A DNA stretch of 36,423 nucleotides. Source: CAZBYL01 sp964496275 (GTDB lineage Bacteria > Synergistota > Synergistia > Synergistales > Synergistaceae). The stretch lies in the NCBI GenBank assembly GCA_964496275.1, contig CAZBYL010000021.1, forward strand, positions 1 through 36,423, in the 5' to 3' direction. The position numbers and the translations under genes were made by a program. Within the stretch, counting starts at the first letter, position 1; each line of letters begins with the position of its first letter. The notes under the pieces were generated by a model. That model saw nothing but the letters and a program-made list of their open reading frames with translations, made no database searches and was not told the origin of the DNA. This document shows, in pieces, positions 1 through 9,001 of the stretch.

Positions 1-1312
1 CTCCCATTATTCCGTATATGCCCTGCAAACCCCAGATAAAGACAAATGCCGATACACAGAAGGCGGCAGCGGCGGCTTTGTAATCATGTCTGCCTTTTGC
101 CGTGAGCCAAAATGCGGCAATCGGTCCCAGCAGAAGCCCGGCTGATACTTTAAGTGCGATTGGGATAAGCTGCTCGGCGGGCAGCAATCCTCCGAAAACG
201 GAATAGCCGATGAGCGCTGCGGAGAAAAGAACCGCTATGCCAAAAGAGCACGCTATTGCCCCCCCATGCCATGACTCCCTCTTAATCATGCGGCTCAAAT
301 CCGCCCCGATGAGAATCGCAAGCGGCGGCATACATGGAACAATGTAGGGAATCAGTTTGGAGCTTGAGAAGGAGAAAAAGAGCAGAATCACAAAACACCA
401 GAGCAGAAGGTATATATTTGCGTCCCGCTCCGCGCGGTTCTCCGGTGAGCGTATAACACTCTTTTTGGAGAACAGGGAGAGCAAAAATCCTGTCCACGGC
501 ATAATACCGGCCGGAATCATAGGAAAGAAGAACCAGAAAGGTTCATATCTGTGGTGCATCTTTGTTGCATAACGCAAAAAGTGCTCCTGAATGAAAAAGA
601 AATGGAAGAAATCCGCATTGTCGCGGCAAACCAGGTAGAACCAAGGCACGGAAATCACGAAAAAGAGAATTATTCCCGGAATATAGAGAGCCTCGATAAA
701 AAGTTTCCATTTGCGCGTGAGTATGATGTACCAGAAAATGATTCCGCCCGGCAGCACAATCGCCACAAGCCCTTTCGATAAAAGGCCGAGCGCCATTGAC
801 GCGTAGAAGAGAAGATACCATTTTTTATTTCCGCCGATGTGCCCGACGTAAAAGGCCGACATACCCACTGTGAGGAAAAATCCGAGAGGCATGTCTGTAA
901 TGTTTATCGTGCCTATGGCGAAATAGAGGAGAGAGAGAGCCGTCACGACCGCCGAAATCAGCCCCGCCGTGCCTCCGAAAATAAATGTTCCGAGCGCGCC
1001 CGCGGCGGCAGCGCCAAGCACGGCGCAAAGAGCCGTGGCAAAACGGGCAGCAAACTCATTCTGTCCGAAGGTCATAAAACTTGCCGCATTCATCCAATAG
1101 AGTAAAACGGGTTTTTCAAAATACTTAACATGGTTAAGCATGGGGGTGATAAAATTTCCGCTCTCGATCATTTCGCGCGGAATTTCAGAATAACGGCCCT
1201 CGTCAGGTTCGAGAAGTCCGTGCGAGCCGAGCGGTATAAAATAAATTGCCAATATGGATATTACCACTGCCGCGATTAGGACTCGCTTGTTTGCGATAAG
1301 TTTGCCGAACAT
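1..1312 (-). CDS. ArnT/PMT-family membrane glycosyltransferase (C-terminus cut by window edge)
   Basis: Translating the minus strand from the ATG at 1312 gives an open frame of about 437 residues that runs off the left edge. A clear GGAGG lies 8 nt upstream of the ATG. The protein starts with a hydrophobic helix and then an extracytoplasmic loop reading LLEPDEGRYSEIPREM and later YFEKPVLLYW, the signature of the ArnT / protein O-mannosyltransferase (GT39/GT83) fold, where the acidic pair is catalytic. Many hydrophobic helices follow. Family members move a sugar from a polyprenyl-phosphate carrier to lipid A or another envelope acceptor on the periplasmic side. The exact sugar and acceptor cannot be read here; ArnT is the closest in motif, but a generic family-39 enzyme is equally possible. 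It lies downstream of the NCS2 permease gene on the same strand, separated by a terminator. Confidence 0.85.
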   Translation of the reverse strand, partial: MFGKLIANKRVLIAAVVISILAIYFIPLGSHGLLEPDEGRYSEIPREMIESGNFITPMLNHVKYFEKPVLLYWMNAASFMTFGQNEFAARFATALCAVLGAAAAGALGTFIFGGTAGLISAVVTALSLLYFAIGTINITDMPLGFFLTVGMSAFYVGHIGGNKKWYLLFYASMALGLLSKGLVAIVLPGGIIFWYIILTRKWKLFIEALYIPGIILFFVISVPWFYLVCRDNADFFHFFFIQEHFLRYATKMHHRYEPFWFFFPMIPAGIMPWTGFLLSLFSKKSVIRSPENRAERDANIYLLLWCFVILLFFSFSSSKLIPYIVPCMPPLAILIGADLSRMIKRESWHGGAIACSFGIAVLFSAALIGYSVFGGLLPAEQLIPIALKVSAGLLLGPIAAFWLTAKGRHDYKAAAAAFCVSAFVFIWGLQGIYGIMG

Positions 1313-1487
1313 AAAATTTCCTCCGTTTGCACATTGATTAAAAATACCGCGCCGATTCGTGAAGCACCGTCCCTGACACTGCAATGCAAGCGTGATGGAT
1401 ACAAAACTTGGCACTCTTCCTATTATACATGCAAACCGATATCAAGAGTACAGTGCGAATTACATTTATTTTTGTCTGAATAATGGG

Positions 1488-1527
1488 ACAAAAATACCGC
1501 CGGACACTGTTGATAATGTGCGGCGGT
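1488..1527 (-). terminator. Rho-independent terminator after the NCS2 permease gene
   Basis: On the minus strand a 7-bp GC-rich stem (ACCGCCG at 1521-1527 pairing with CGGCGGT at 1496-1502), possibly extended by a few pairs beyond a mismatch, is followed by ATTTTTG. It lies about 50 nt past the permease stop. Confidence 0.7.
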
Positions 1528-1579
1528 CTCTCTTTAATAATTTTTGCTGCGGATATTTGTAGAGTCTGTCTGTTAAAGA

Positions 1580-2953
1580 TCAGCCCTTTATGCCCCGCTC
1601 TTCGGGAGTTCCCGGAATGAGGCTGTCGCACAGAGCGGCCAAAATTCCCGCTACTGCCATAGGGGTTTTTGCCACGGCCCAAATCGTGCCGCCGAAAGTT
1701 GTTCCGAATGCAGCCGTGAACAAGGCTTGGTTTGTCTCCACCCAGCCGGGGAGTCCTAGCGCCATAAGGAAGGAAAAGCCTACGATAAGAACGTTTCTCT
1801 GACTTCCCATATCGGCGCGCATGAGGTTCTGAATTCCGAGTGCTCCTATCGTTCCGAACAGAGTAATGTACGCTCCGCCGATGATAGGAGAGGGCATTGT
1901 CGCAATGAGCGCGCCCAATTTTCCGATGAGAGAAAGTATTATAAGTATGACAGCTCCGGCGCGCACAACGTAGCGGCTTGCGACTCCCGTCAGACCTATA
2001 AGTCCGATATTTTCCGTATATGAAGTTGTTCCGACCGAACCGAGAATACCTGAAATCGCGCAGCAAGCTCCCTCGGCTCCGATTCCTCTGTTTATCTGTT
2101 CCGGAGTCGGGTCGTCTATGCCGGCGGCATAAGAGCAGTTGTGATAGTCGCCTATTGATTCGATCATTACGCAGAAGAAGCCCGCAGCAATCGCACCGAT
2201 CGCAAGGCCGGAAAACTTAGGCGCGCCCCAAGGCATGAAAATATTGTAGCGAATCCACGGTGCGTCGATAACTCCCTGAAGATTGATGTATGCAGGGTGT
2301 TCAACCGTAAAGATGCCTGTCAAAGAGAGGAACAGGCAGAGAATATATGCCAGGGTTATCGAACCGAGAACGGCGAAGATGTTGCAGTATCTGTTTTTGC
2401 TTACGAGACTGAAGAAAAAGACGAGAACGACAACCATTAAAGATATAGGCCAGTAATTTGCCGCGTTAAACTGAATAGCCGTAGGTGCGAGAGTAAATCC
2501 GATTGCCATAATTGTAGGTCCTATTACGACAGGCGTGATGATTCGTCTGATGCGTCCGATAAGTTTGCTGTAGCCGAGAAGGGATAGCGTTATGCCTCCG
2601 ACAATCAGAGCTCCTCCGACATACTGCATAACGGCATCGGGCCCCATCGCCTTATACGCACCTATGATTGTCATAATCGGCGGGATAAAGCTGAAGCTTG
2701 ACCCTTGGACAATGGGCAGACCGGAACCCAGTTTCGGGTGAGTCTGTATGAGCGTGGCAAGTCCCATTGCGAAATAGACGCAGCCTATAAACGCGCCTAT
2801 CTGTTCTGTCGTCATACCCATAGCAGGTCCCAAAACAAGAGGGACAAGCGTGGTGGCCCCGAAAAGCGTAAGCACATGCTGTGCTCCCGCGAGTATGAGT
2901 ATCGGCGTAGGCGGACAGTCGTTTATTCCGTAAACAAGCTTTTTCTTTGCCAT
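1580..2953 (-). CDS. NCS2-family nucleobase (uracil/xanthine-type) permease
   Basis: A 457-residue polytopic membrane protein of the nucleobase:cation symporter-2 (NAT) family, which imports uracil, xanthine or uric acid with protons or sodium. It opens with the usual PPTPILILAGAQHVLTLFG stretch and has GLPIVQGSSFSF. The NAT signature appears as ENIGLIGLTG about two thirds along, where the E begins the substrate-contacting motif. An open frame extends upstream, but the ATG at 2953 is preceded by GGAGG at 8 nt spacing and gives normal family length, so that start is chosen. Substrate is not resolvable: the signature suits the uracil/xanthine branch. YqeC/MocA (maturation of selenium-dependent purine hydroxylases) are encoded about 4 kb away, which makes a purine substrate plausible but unproven. 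Confidence 0.9.
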   Translation of the reverse strand: MAKKKLVYGINDCPPTPILILAGAQHVLTLFGATTLVPLVLGPAMGMTTEQIGAFIGCVYFAMGLATLIQTHPKLGSGLPIVQGSSFSFIPPIMTIIGAYKAMGPDAVMQYVGGALIVGGITLSLLGYSKLIGRIRRIITPVVIGPTIMAIGFTLAPTAIQFNAANYWPISLMVVVLVFFFSLVSKNRYCNIFAVLGSITLAYILCLFLSLTGIFTVEHPAYINLQGVIDAPWIRYNIFMPWGAPKFSGLAIGAIAAGFFCVMIESIGDYHNCSYAAGIDDPTPEQINRGIGAEGACCAISGILGSVGTTSYTENIGLIGLTGVASRYVVRAGAVILIILSLIGKLGALIATMPSPIIGGAYITLFGTIGALGIQNLMRADMGSQRNVLIVGFSFLMALGLPGWVETNQALFTAAFGTTFGGTIWAVAKTPMAVAGILAALCDSLIPGTPEERGIKG

Positions 2954-3437
2954 GATGCACCTCCGAAAAATTCCGACCGCAAGTCTTTGCAATCGGTTGC
3001 AATGATTGTTACGCCATATTATATTGCTAATCCGCATAAAAATCCAGTGACTTTTTACCGCGATAGAAAAAACATATTTTTTGAATTTCACAATATAAGC
3101 AATCCTCATGGAGCAAATAGGATGACTGGAGTGTGTTGTCGGCAGAGGGCGGCATGAAATCTTAGCATGGCATTTACTTGATTCAATGAGAAGAGGTTCA
3201 TGTATTGTCTCTTTTTTTATGACAATCTGCATGATATTGTACTTTTATATCTTTTTGCCATGTGGTAAAATAACGCGATTCTTGTCACCGATTTTAGAAA
3301 TAGGGTTAGTATTTTCTGTTATAAATTGATATAATAGTATTTAATATAATAGAAGATAGATTTAGCGTCGTGCTGTTTAATAAAAATATGACATTTTTAG
3401 TTTGGTATTCGGAAATGAAATTTCGGGAGGAGTATTG
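2954..3437. other. Divergent intergenic region between the permease and c-di-GMP protein genes
   Basis: About 480 bp without a credible gene. The left part holds the permease promoter (3018-3046). The right part, from about 3250, is very AT-rich with several TATAAT-like hexamers (about 3331-3351) and probably carries the plus-strand promoter, but no pair with good spacing stands out. I looked for purine or xanthine riboswitch conserved cores on the minus strand and saw none. Confidence 0.6.
3018..3046 (-). promoter_or_regulatory. Likely sigma-70 promoter of the NCS2 permease gene
   Basis: Minus strand: perfect TATAAT at 3018-3023, 17-nt spacer, weak -35 TGGATT at 3041-3046. Transcription would start about 55-60 nt before the chosen ATG. 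Confidence 0.5.
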
Positions 3438-5945
3438 GTGGTAGGAGGAAAAATTCTACTCGTTGATGATAACTCTGTAAACAGGGCGATCTTAAAAAAG
3501 ATACTGGGTGAAACGTACAGCTTCTTAGAGGCCGAGGACGGGGCTTCGGCTCTTGAGATAATTCACCGTGAGTATCCGGATATCGCGGCTGTATTTCTCG
3601 ATATAATAATGCCGGTGATGGATGGCTACACTTTTCTAATCGAACGCAGAAAATCCCCGAGGCTGTCTGCAATACCTGTCATTGCAATGACGCAGAATGA
3701 AAATTCTAAAGCTGAGCTTGAAGCCTTGGAGCTCGGAGCCACTGATTTTATACTTAAACCCTATGAGCCTATGCTGGTGCGCCAAAGACTTGCCAATATA
3801 CTGCTTTTGAGCGAAAATGCCGCACTAAAAAACAGTGCCGAACGCGACGATCTTACTCATGTCTATAATAAAATTACCTTTTTCAGAAAAGCAGCCGAAC
3901 TTATGCATTCTGATAATTGTGCCGACTACGATATTATTTATGTAAATGTGGAGCAGTTTAAACTAATAAACGATCTCTTTGGAACGACTGAGGGAGACTC
4001 GTTGCTTGTGTATGTTGCTGGTATACTTCAGTGCTGTGCGCATGACTTTAAAGGTATATGCGGGCGGCTTCACTCTGATAATTTTGCTATGTGCGTGAGA
4101 AGGCAGAAAAACTATCAAGAGTGTATGGTGGCGCGAAATTACGATGTCATAAAGCAGTACAGGATAGATTTCAAACTTGTTCTGCGCTACGGTGTGTACC
4201 AAGCGGACGACTGCAGCGTAGCTGTTAATGTTATGTGCGACAGAGCAAACCTTGCACTGAAATCGGTCAAGGGGCAATTTAATAAGTATCTTTCGTATTA
4301 TGATTCTTCTCTCAGAAGCAAACTCTTGGAAGAGCAGAGCATAACAAATGAAATGAAATATGCGCTTGAAGCAGGTCAGTTCGTGGCTTATTATCAGCCT
4401 AAGTATGACCTTGCAACTGAAGAAATTATAGGGGCGGAAGCTCTGGTTCGCTGGATACATCCGGAAAAGGGGATTGTTCCGCCGGATAAGTTTATCCCGC
4501 TCTTTGAGAAGAACGGCTTTATAACCTATCTGGATTGCTATATATGGGAAGAGGTTTGCAAAGAGATTCGGCACTGGATTGATATGGGCCATGAACCGCT
4601 TCCGATATCGGTAAACCTATCACGAGTTGATGTTTATAATCCGCTGCTTTGTGATGTGCTTACCGGTCTTACCCAAAAATACAATATTGACCCCAAGCTG
4701 CTTGAGCTTGAAATAACGGAAAGCGCCTACACGGAGAGCGCAGAGCAGCTTATCTGTACGGTAAAGAAACTAAAGACTATGGGGTATATTGTTGGAATGG
4801 ACGATTTCGGTTCAGGATATTCATCTCTCAATATGCTGCACGAACTTCCCATAGACGTTTTAAAGCTCGACATGAGGTTTATGAAGAATACAAACAGAAC
4901 AAACAAGGAGAGCAGCGGCAACATCCTGAATTTTGTAATGGGGCTTTCGAAGTGGATGGATATTCCCGTAATAGCCGAGGGCATCGAAACGAAGGAGCAG
5001 GGAATGTTCCTGCGCGGGATGGGGTGCAGCAAGGGACAGGGATACTATTTTTCAAAGCCTCTGCCAAGGGAAGAGTTTGAAGCACTTCTCAGCCAAACTC
5101 AGGCTTCGGGCGATAAGAAAAGAGTTCGTGCCATATCCGCCTTTGTTGATCTTGCATCGATGTGGGATTCCGATTCCAGTTTTAACGCGATATTTAACGG
5201 TTGTGTCGGAGCCCTTGCCATATATGAGTTTATGGGGGATACCTTGGCGTTTGTGCGCGGAAACGACAGGTATTATGAGATGCTCGGGTTGAAAAGAGAT
5301 GAAATTTTCTCTGTAGCGAAGAATATTATAGACCGCATACACTGCGATGACAGAGAAGCTTTTCTTCAGGCTCTCAGAGACGCGAGGGATGGGGGAGTCG
5401 GGTTTGAAATTGATAACAGATGGTATCACCCAAACAGCGGACAGCTCAGGTGGTACCACCGTGAACTGAAAGTTATTCACAGAGCCGATGAGAGAACTAT
5501 ATTCCTTGGTTCTATGTTTGATATTACCCCGAAGAAGGAATTGGCGGAGAGCCTGATGCGCCAGAAGAATTTCTATGAGGATCTTGTAAATACTGTTCCA
5601 TGCGGAATTATACGGTTCTCATGTGACAGTGAACTTCGTGTCCTAAGGGTGAATAAAGCGGCTGCAAAATTGCTTGGTTTTGACCCCGCCGACTTTGAAA
5701 AGAAGCCTCGCTTCTATGGGGATTATATTGAAAAAAGCTGCCCGGGGCTAAAGCAGGAAATGTTGGACACTTTGGCTAAAATGAAACCGGGAGAAATAGC
5801 TACAATGAAATATTCCATCGTATCCGAAAAGGGCAAGCTTGTGTGGCTGCACGATTCTTTCCAGATAGTTTATGATGAGAATGGAAATTTGTGCGGGCGC
5901 AGCGTTATAATAGATGTTAATGACGTGCAGGGACAATGGATATAA
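3438..5945 (+). CDS. REC / degenerate GGDEF / EAL / PAS / PAS c-di-GMP signalling protein
   Basis: An 835-residue cytoplasmic multidomain protein. Order: receiver (about 4-125) with acidic VDD and phosphoacceptor Asp55 in FLDIIMPVMDG and KP near 108; a GGDEF-fold domain (about 138-290) whose signature is degenerate (RLHSDNF at about 210-216), so it should not make c-di-GMP; an EAL domain (about 305-555) with EAL at 334-336, SVNLSR, LEITES, DDFGSGYSSL, VLKLD and IAEGIET, i.e. the full metal and catalytic set; then two PAS domains (about 590-690 and 705-830). Predicted role: phosphorylation-controlled c-di-GMP phosphodiesterase. The frame extends to a TTG at 3402, but GGGAGG at 3425-3430 sits 7 nt before the GTG at 3438 and just before VGGKILLVDD, so GTG is preferred; TTG at 3435 is possible. 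The next gene, 28 nt on, encodes an Hpt domain, a likely phosphotransfer partner. Confidence 0.9.
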   Translation: MVGGKILLVDDNSVNRAILKKILGETYSFLEAEDGASALEIIHREYPDIAAVFLDIIMPVMDGYTFLIERRKSPRLSAIPVIAMTQNENSKAELEALELGATDFILKPYEPMLVRQRLANILLLSENAALKNSAERDDLTHVYNKITFFRKAAELMHSDNCADYDIIYVNVEQFKLINDLFGTTEGDSLLVYVAGILQCCAHDFKGICGRLHSDNFAMCVRRQKNYQECMVARNYDVIKQYRIDFKLVLRYGVYQADDCSVAVNVMCDRANLALKSVKGQFNKYLSYYDSSLRSKLLEEQSITNEMKYALEAGQFVAYYQPKYDLATEEIIGAEALVRWIHPEKGIVPPDKFIPLFEKNGFITYLDCYIWEEVCKEIRHWIDMGHEPLPISVNLSRVDVYNPLLCDVLTGLTQKYNIDPKLLELEITESAYTESAEQLICTVKKLKTMGYIVGMDDFGSGYSSLNMLHELPIDVLKLDMRFMKNTNRTNKESSGNILNFVMGLSKWMDIPVIAEGIETKEQGMFLRGMGCSKGQGYYFSKPLPREEFEALLSQTQASGDKKRVRAISAFVDLASMWDSDSSFNAIFNGCVGALAIYEFMGDTLAFVRGNDRYYEMLGLKRDEIFSVAKNIIDRIHCDDREAFLQALRDARDGGVGFEIDNRWYHPNSGQLRWYHRELKVIHRADERTIFLGSMFDITPKKELAESLMRQKNFYEDLVNTVPCGIIRFSCDSELRVLRVNKAAAKLLGFDPADFEKKPRFYGDYIEKSCPGLKQEMLDTLAKMKPGEIATMKYSIVSEKGKLVWLHDSFQIVYDENGNLCGRSVIIDVNDVQGQWI

Positions 5946-5973
5946 AACAAATGGTGCATAACGGGGTGGGTGT

Positions 5974-6327
5974 ATGCAGACAGGTGCTTTGTACGGGAAA
6001 CTTATTGCTTGGGGAGCCGATGTAGCGAAGGCAAGGGTGCGTCTCTTGGAGGACGATGAGCTTTATGTGTGCTGTCTGAAAGATTTTGCGGCAGACAGAA
6101 ATTTTGAGCTGCTTAAAGCCGCTGTGAGGGAACAAAATTGGAAGGAGGCCTTTGAGCTTGCCCACGCCATAAAGGGTGTTGCGGCAAACCTTGGGCTGAC
6201 CCCTATTTTTAACATATCATCGCAGATAACGGAGCCGCTTCGTGCAGGTGAGCACGAGGGGATCGAAGACAAGATCGCCGCAATGGAGCAGATCAAGGAA
6301 GAGTATGTTTCAATAATAAACGGATAA
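5974..6327 (+). CDS. Stand-alone histidine phosphotransfer (Hpt) domain protein
   Basis: A 117-residue, single-domain helical protein. The motif AHAIKGVAANLGL (about residues 62-74) is the Hpt signature, with the first His the phosphorylated residue. Hpt proteins pass phosphate between receiver domains and hybrid kinases. It begins 28 nt after the REC-EAL gene and ends before a strong terminator, so the two form a short operon, and the receiver domain of the neighbour is the obvious partner. No histidine kinase is encoded in the window, so the phosphate source must be elsewhere. The start context is GGGGTGGG, a modest ribosome binding site. Confidence 0.85.
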   Translation: MQTGALYGKLIAWGADVAKARVRLLEDDELYVCCLKDFAADRNFELLKAAVREQNWKEAFELAHAIKGVAANLGLTPIFNISSQITEPLRAGEHEGIEDKIAAMEQIKEEYVSIING

Positions 6328-6350
6328 TATTTGAATATGAAGATCATCTT

Positions 6351-6395
6351 CAGGGAGACCGCGGCACTTCATAACGGTCTCCCTGTTTGTGTTTT
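6351..6395 (+). terminator. Rho-independent terminator after the Hpt gene
   Basis: Perfect 10-bp stem (CAGGGAGACC at 6351-6360 with GGTCTCCCTG at 6376-6385) followed by TTTGTGTTTT. It separates the plus-strand signalling operon from the converging minus-strand mocA. Confidence 0.9.
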
Positions 6396-6407
6396 GAAAT
6401 TAAAAAA

Positions 6408-6974
6408 TTACAGGATATTTTCGTAATCTCTTGGCGTGTCTATGTCTTTGAAGTGACCGTCGTGAGCTTCCACTCTCTCTATTTCATCGTCGTATTTCAG
6501 CAGTATTTTTTTGCCGCCTTTGTCTCCGTCGGCGGACGCAAGTCGCTCTTTCCAGAGGGAGCGGTAGAACACAGGGTGTCCGAATACTCCGTTTCTGCAC
6601 GGGGCAAGGCACGTTTTATTCTTGTTCATGCTGCTGAAACGGTGCGCAAGCTCGGTAATTTTGCCGCTTTCGGCAAAGGGAAGGTCGCCGAGCATTATGC
6701 AGAAGTCCTTCCCATCCGGTACCATAGAGAGTCCTATGATGAGAGATGAGGACTGTCCGAGTTCGGGATTAGGATTTATTGCGCGAATTACTTGAGGTCT
6801 GTCTTTGACAGCTTCACCGGTCTCTTTGGAGAATACCGCGCATATTTTTTCGAAGCCCGCTGTTTCGAGTGAATCCAGCACCCTTTCCACCATGGTTTTG
6901 TCCCCTATCGGCAGAAGAAGCTTCTGACGCCCCATTCTCGATGAAAGACCGGCGGCAAGCAATATTGCGTACAT
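6408..6974 (-). CDS. mocA: MocA-like molybdopterin nucleotidyltransferase
   Basis: A 188-residue MobA-like nucleotidyltransferase. The N-terminus LLAAGLSSRMGRQKLLLPIG is the nucleotide-binding signature with the RMG..K pattern; GDLPF carries the metal-binding Asp and GHPVFYR lies near the end. MocA attaches CMP to molybdopterin for xanthine-dehydrogenase-type hydroxylases. The gene starts 1 nt after yqeC stops. That pair is the known accessory set for selenium-dependent molybdenum hydroxylases (YgfJ/YqeC type), so that role is more likely than MobA of the guanine-cofactor path. The hydroxylase itself is not in the window. It is the last gene of the five-gene operon starting at 10972. Confidence 0.85.
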   Translation of the reverse strand: MYAILLAAGLSSRMGRQKLLLPIGDKTMVERVLDSLETAGFEKICAVFSKETGEAVKDRPQVIRAINPNPELGQSSSLIIGLSMVPDGKDFCIMLGDLPFAESGKITELAHRFSSMNKNKTCLAPCRNGVFGHPVFYRSLWKERLASADGDKGGKKILLKYDDEIERVEAHDGHFKDIDTPRDYENIL

Positions 6975-6975
6975 T

Positions 6976-7755
6976 CTATTCCGAGTCCTTTATAACCGAA
7001 GCGTATATGCGGTCTTCCGAGAGTGAGCCTATTGCCGCGCCGTCGTAACCATTAAGGTTTTCCCATATTTTGCGAAGGGTATTCTCCCTTTCCTCCTCTT
7101 CCAGCAACTCGCCTTTGTTTATGAAGAGTATACGGAATGTCTCTTTGGGGGAATTTTTCAGGTACTCGGACTTATTCGACAGAATGGCGGCCATGTTTCT
7201 TGCAGATATCATTTCGCCCTTTTGTATGCCGTATTTTTCGCGCAGCATATCAAGGCGGAAAACAGTGGTCGGAGATGCGGGAGATACAAGTGTATCCGCC
7301 CCCAGTATAATTATCTGACAGTTGCTGCTCTGAGGCACAGGCGGCTCCCAATTTTCATAGCATTTGAAGGACATGCCCCTTGTGCCGTCCGCTTCCACTA
7401 TCAGTTTTCCGCAGACTTCCGATGCGGCAATGGTGTCTGTCTCCTCCGGCGTAAATCCTATCAGTTTTTGCTCCTCTTCACGCTTTGCCGCAAGGGAGAG
7501 AGAGTAATTTTCTGTGTTCTTTATCTCTTCTATGCACTCCGGCAACGATGCGATAAACACTTGAACGTGATCGCTTTCTTCGGGGCGGTAGATCTTTGTC
7601 GTCGTAGTCATGACTACTTTTTCTTCCACGGCAAAGTAGCCGCCCAGCGCATAGAGCATAGACGTTTTTCCTCCGCCGCCCGTGAGTGAGATTGTGCGGA
7701 ATTTTTTCAGTTTGAATATGCTGTCGAGCTGTTCTGCTATTTGACGTACATTCAC
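6976..7755 (-). CDS. yqeC: YqeC, putative selenium-dependent hydroxylase accessory protein
   Basis: A 259-residue P-loop protein. TISLTGGGGKTSM (about residues 21-33) is the nucleotide-binding loop and VVMTTTTKIYRPEE the conserved TTTTK segment of the YqeC family; EADGTRG and LGAD follow. YqeC is genetically linked to selenium-dependent molybdenum hydroxylases, and its biochemical step is not established. The frame extends to a TTG at 7845 inside the phosphatase gene, but the GTG at 7755 has GGAAGG 9 nt upstream and gives the usual N-terminus shortly before the P-loop, so GTG is chosen. It is followed after 1 nt by mocA. Confidence 0.85.
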   Translation of the reverse strand: MNVRQIAEQLDSIFKLKKFRTISLTGGGGKTSMLYALGGYFAVEEKVVMTTTTKIYRPEESDHVQVFIASLPECIEEIKNTENYSLSLAAKREEEQKLIGFTPEETDTIAASEVCGKLIVEADGTRGMSFKCYENWEPPVPQSSNCQIIILGADTLVSPASPTTVFRLDMLREKYGIQKGEMISARNMAAILSNKSEYLKNSPKETFRILFINKGELLEEEERENTLRKIWENLNGYDGAAIGSLSEDRIYASVIKDSE

Positions 7756-7825
7756 CTTATAACGCCTTCCTTCGGAAACGTCATGATAACAGAAATCGGC
7801 ACTGTATCGCAAGGTGTAATTTCTA

Positions 7826-9001
7826 TCAATAGTATGTCCTTTCAACAGTTCTGCCGAGCCTGGTCATTGCGTCCGCCAAGTCGTCGAGTATTCGTCTCTT
7901 TACTCTAAGCTCAACGGGAAAGTCACCGTTTCTGTGAGCCGGGTTAACCGCTTTTCCTATGAACAGTTTTAGACTGGTACACTGTTCTATCAGTATTTTT
8001 GCCATTTGGGCTGCTCCGTCGCCTGTGTCGAGTTCGTCTATCATTTTTTGAGACGCAGGGTCTTTTTCATAGTCATCTATGATATCAAGAACTTTTCTGA
8101 CTGTGAGGACACCTTCCGTAGCGAGGTCTATGCCCTCTATCGCAGCGGTTGGGGGTAAGTCAGAATCGGAGTAATCCATGTTGACGATTACTTCCTTACC
8201 GAGTTCTCTTGCCAATATTTCGGAAGTTGTGCCTCCGCTTACAATGTGAATCGCGTCTGTCTGCATGAAGTCGCTGACCATTTTCGAGTCGTCCGAAGGA
8301 TTCTTCGGGGGGCCTGAAAGTATGGAGACCGTCTGAGGCTTCATAATTTTCATCACGGAGACTGTCGTGTCGTCTCCGGGTTTTCCGAGGTAGAGTTCCC
8401 TGCACACGCCGAGCACGTCTCTTATCAGGCGCGGAGGCGCTTTTTTGCCATGTTCGGGCTGTGCTATGTACTTTGCGACCTCTTCCCAACCCCAGCCGAA
8501 GCTCAAAGTTTCCCCCATTCCGGCCTGAGTGACTCCGTCGCTCACGATGATGAATGTGTCACCGTCTTGTGCCGTGAACCTGCACTCGCGAACAGGCTTT
8601 CCCGCAATGCTTTTCTCCGTGTATTCAAAGGGAAATACAGCTCCGCCGCGCAGAAGTATGCAGGGCGGATTATCGTACTCAACAAGGTATGCGCTTCCGT
8701 CTTTTGATACCCGAAGTATCATAAAGGTGGAGTAGGCAAGCCCGCGCACTTTGCAGACCGGCAGGGTTTGCGCAATTGTTTCCACGGTATCTTCTATTGT
8801 GGCTCCTCTGCTTATCATTGTAGATATTATTTTTGAAGTCAGGGTCGAGAGTATGTTTGCCTTGACTCCGCTGCCAAGACCGTCCGAGAGGACAAGCAGA
8901 GTATCGTCCTCCGATTTTATTATCTGAACCCTGTCGCCGCACAGTTCTTCATTTTTTTTGTTAAGGCTGCCGTAACAGGCGTCAATGCACAGATTTCTCA
9001 T
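7826..9001 (-). CDS. SpoIIE/PP2C-type serine phosphatase with uncharacterised C-terminal domain
   Basis: A 391-residue protein. Residues about 1-220 form a PP2C (SpoIIE) phosphatase with its metal-binding aspartates in LSDGLGSG (38-45), VSDGVTQAG (153-161) and GDDTTV (209-214), so it should be active on phosphoserine or phosphothreonine. Residues about 225-391 form a further domain with SGGTTSEI (255-262) and EGIDLATEG (289-297) that I do not recognise by name. The gene overlaps the end of the hydrogenase gene by 20 nt. An ATG at 9019 also exists, but the ATG at 9001 places MRNLCIDACYGSLNK at the start, as is usual in this family, so it is preferred. Position directly after a PAS hydrogenase suggests that it transduces the hydrogenase signal. 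The target phosphoprotein and any opposing kinase are unknown. Confidence 0.88.
   Translation of the reverse strand: MRNLCIDACYGSLNKKNEELCGDRVQIIKSEDDTLLVLSDGLGSGVKANILSTLTSKIISTMISRGATIEDTVETIAQTLPVCKVRGLAYSTFMILRVSKDGSAYLVEYDNPPCILLRGGAVFPFEYTEKSIAGKPVRECRFTAQDGDTFIIVSDGVTQAGMGETLSFGWGWEEVAKYIAQPEHGKKAPPRLIRDVLGVCRELYLGKPGDDTTVSVMKIMKPQTVSILSGPPKNPSDDSKMVSDFMQTDAIHIVSGGTTSEILARELGKEVIVNMDYSDSDLPPTAAIEGIDLATEGVLTVRKVLDIIDDYEKDPASQKMIDELDTGDGAAQMAKILIEQCTSLKLFIGKAVNPAHRNGDFPVELRVKRRILDDLADAMTRLGRTVERTYY

Noticed and set aside
282..1105. Several short frames on both strands
   Set aside because: They overlap the well-supported ArnT-like gene in other frames and show no recognisable motifs.
1338..2066. 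A 242-residue open frame on the minus strand
   Set aside because: It lies in another frame inside the NCS2 permease gene, is rich in Arg, His and Ser, and has no ribosome site or family motif.
2954..3230. Purine or xanthine riboswitch upstream of the NCS2 permease
   Set aside because: The minus strand lacks the conserved three-way-junction core of the purine aptamer, and no terminator hairpin sits before the start codon.
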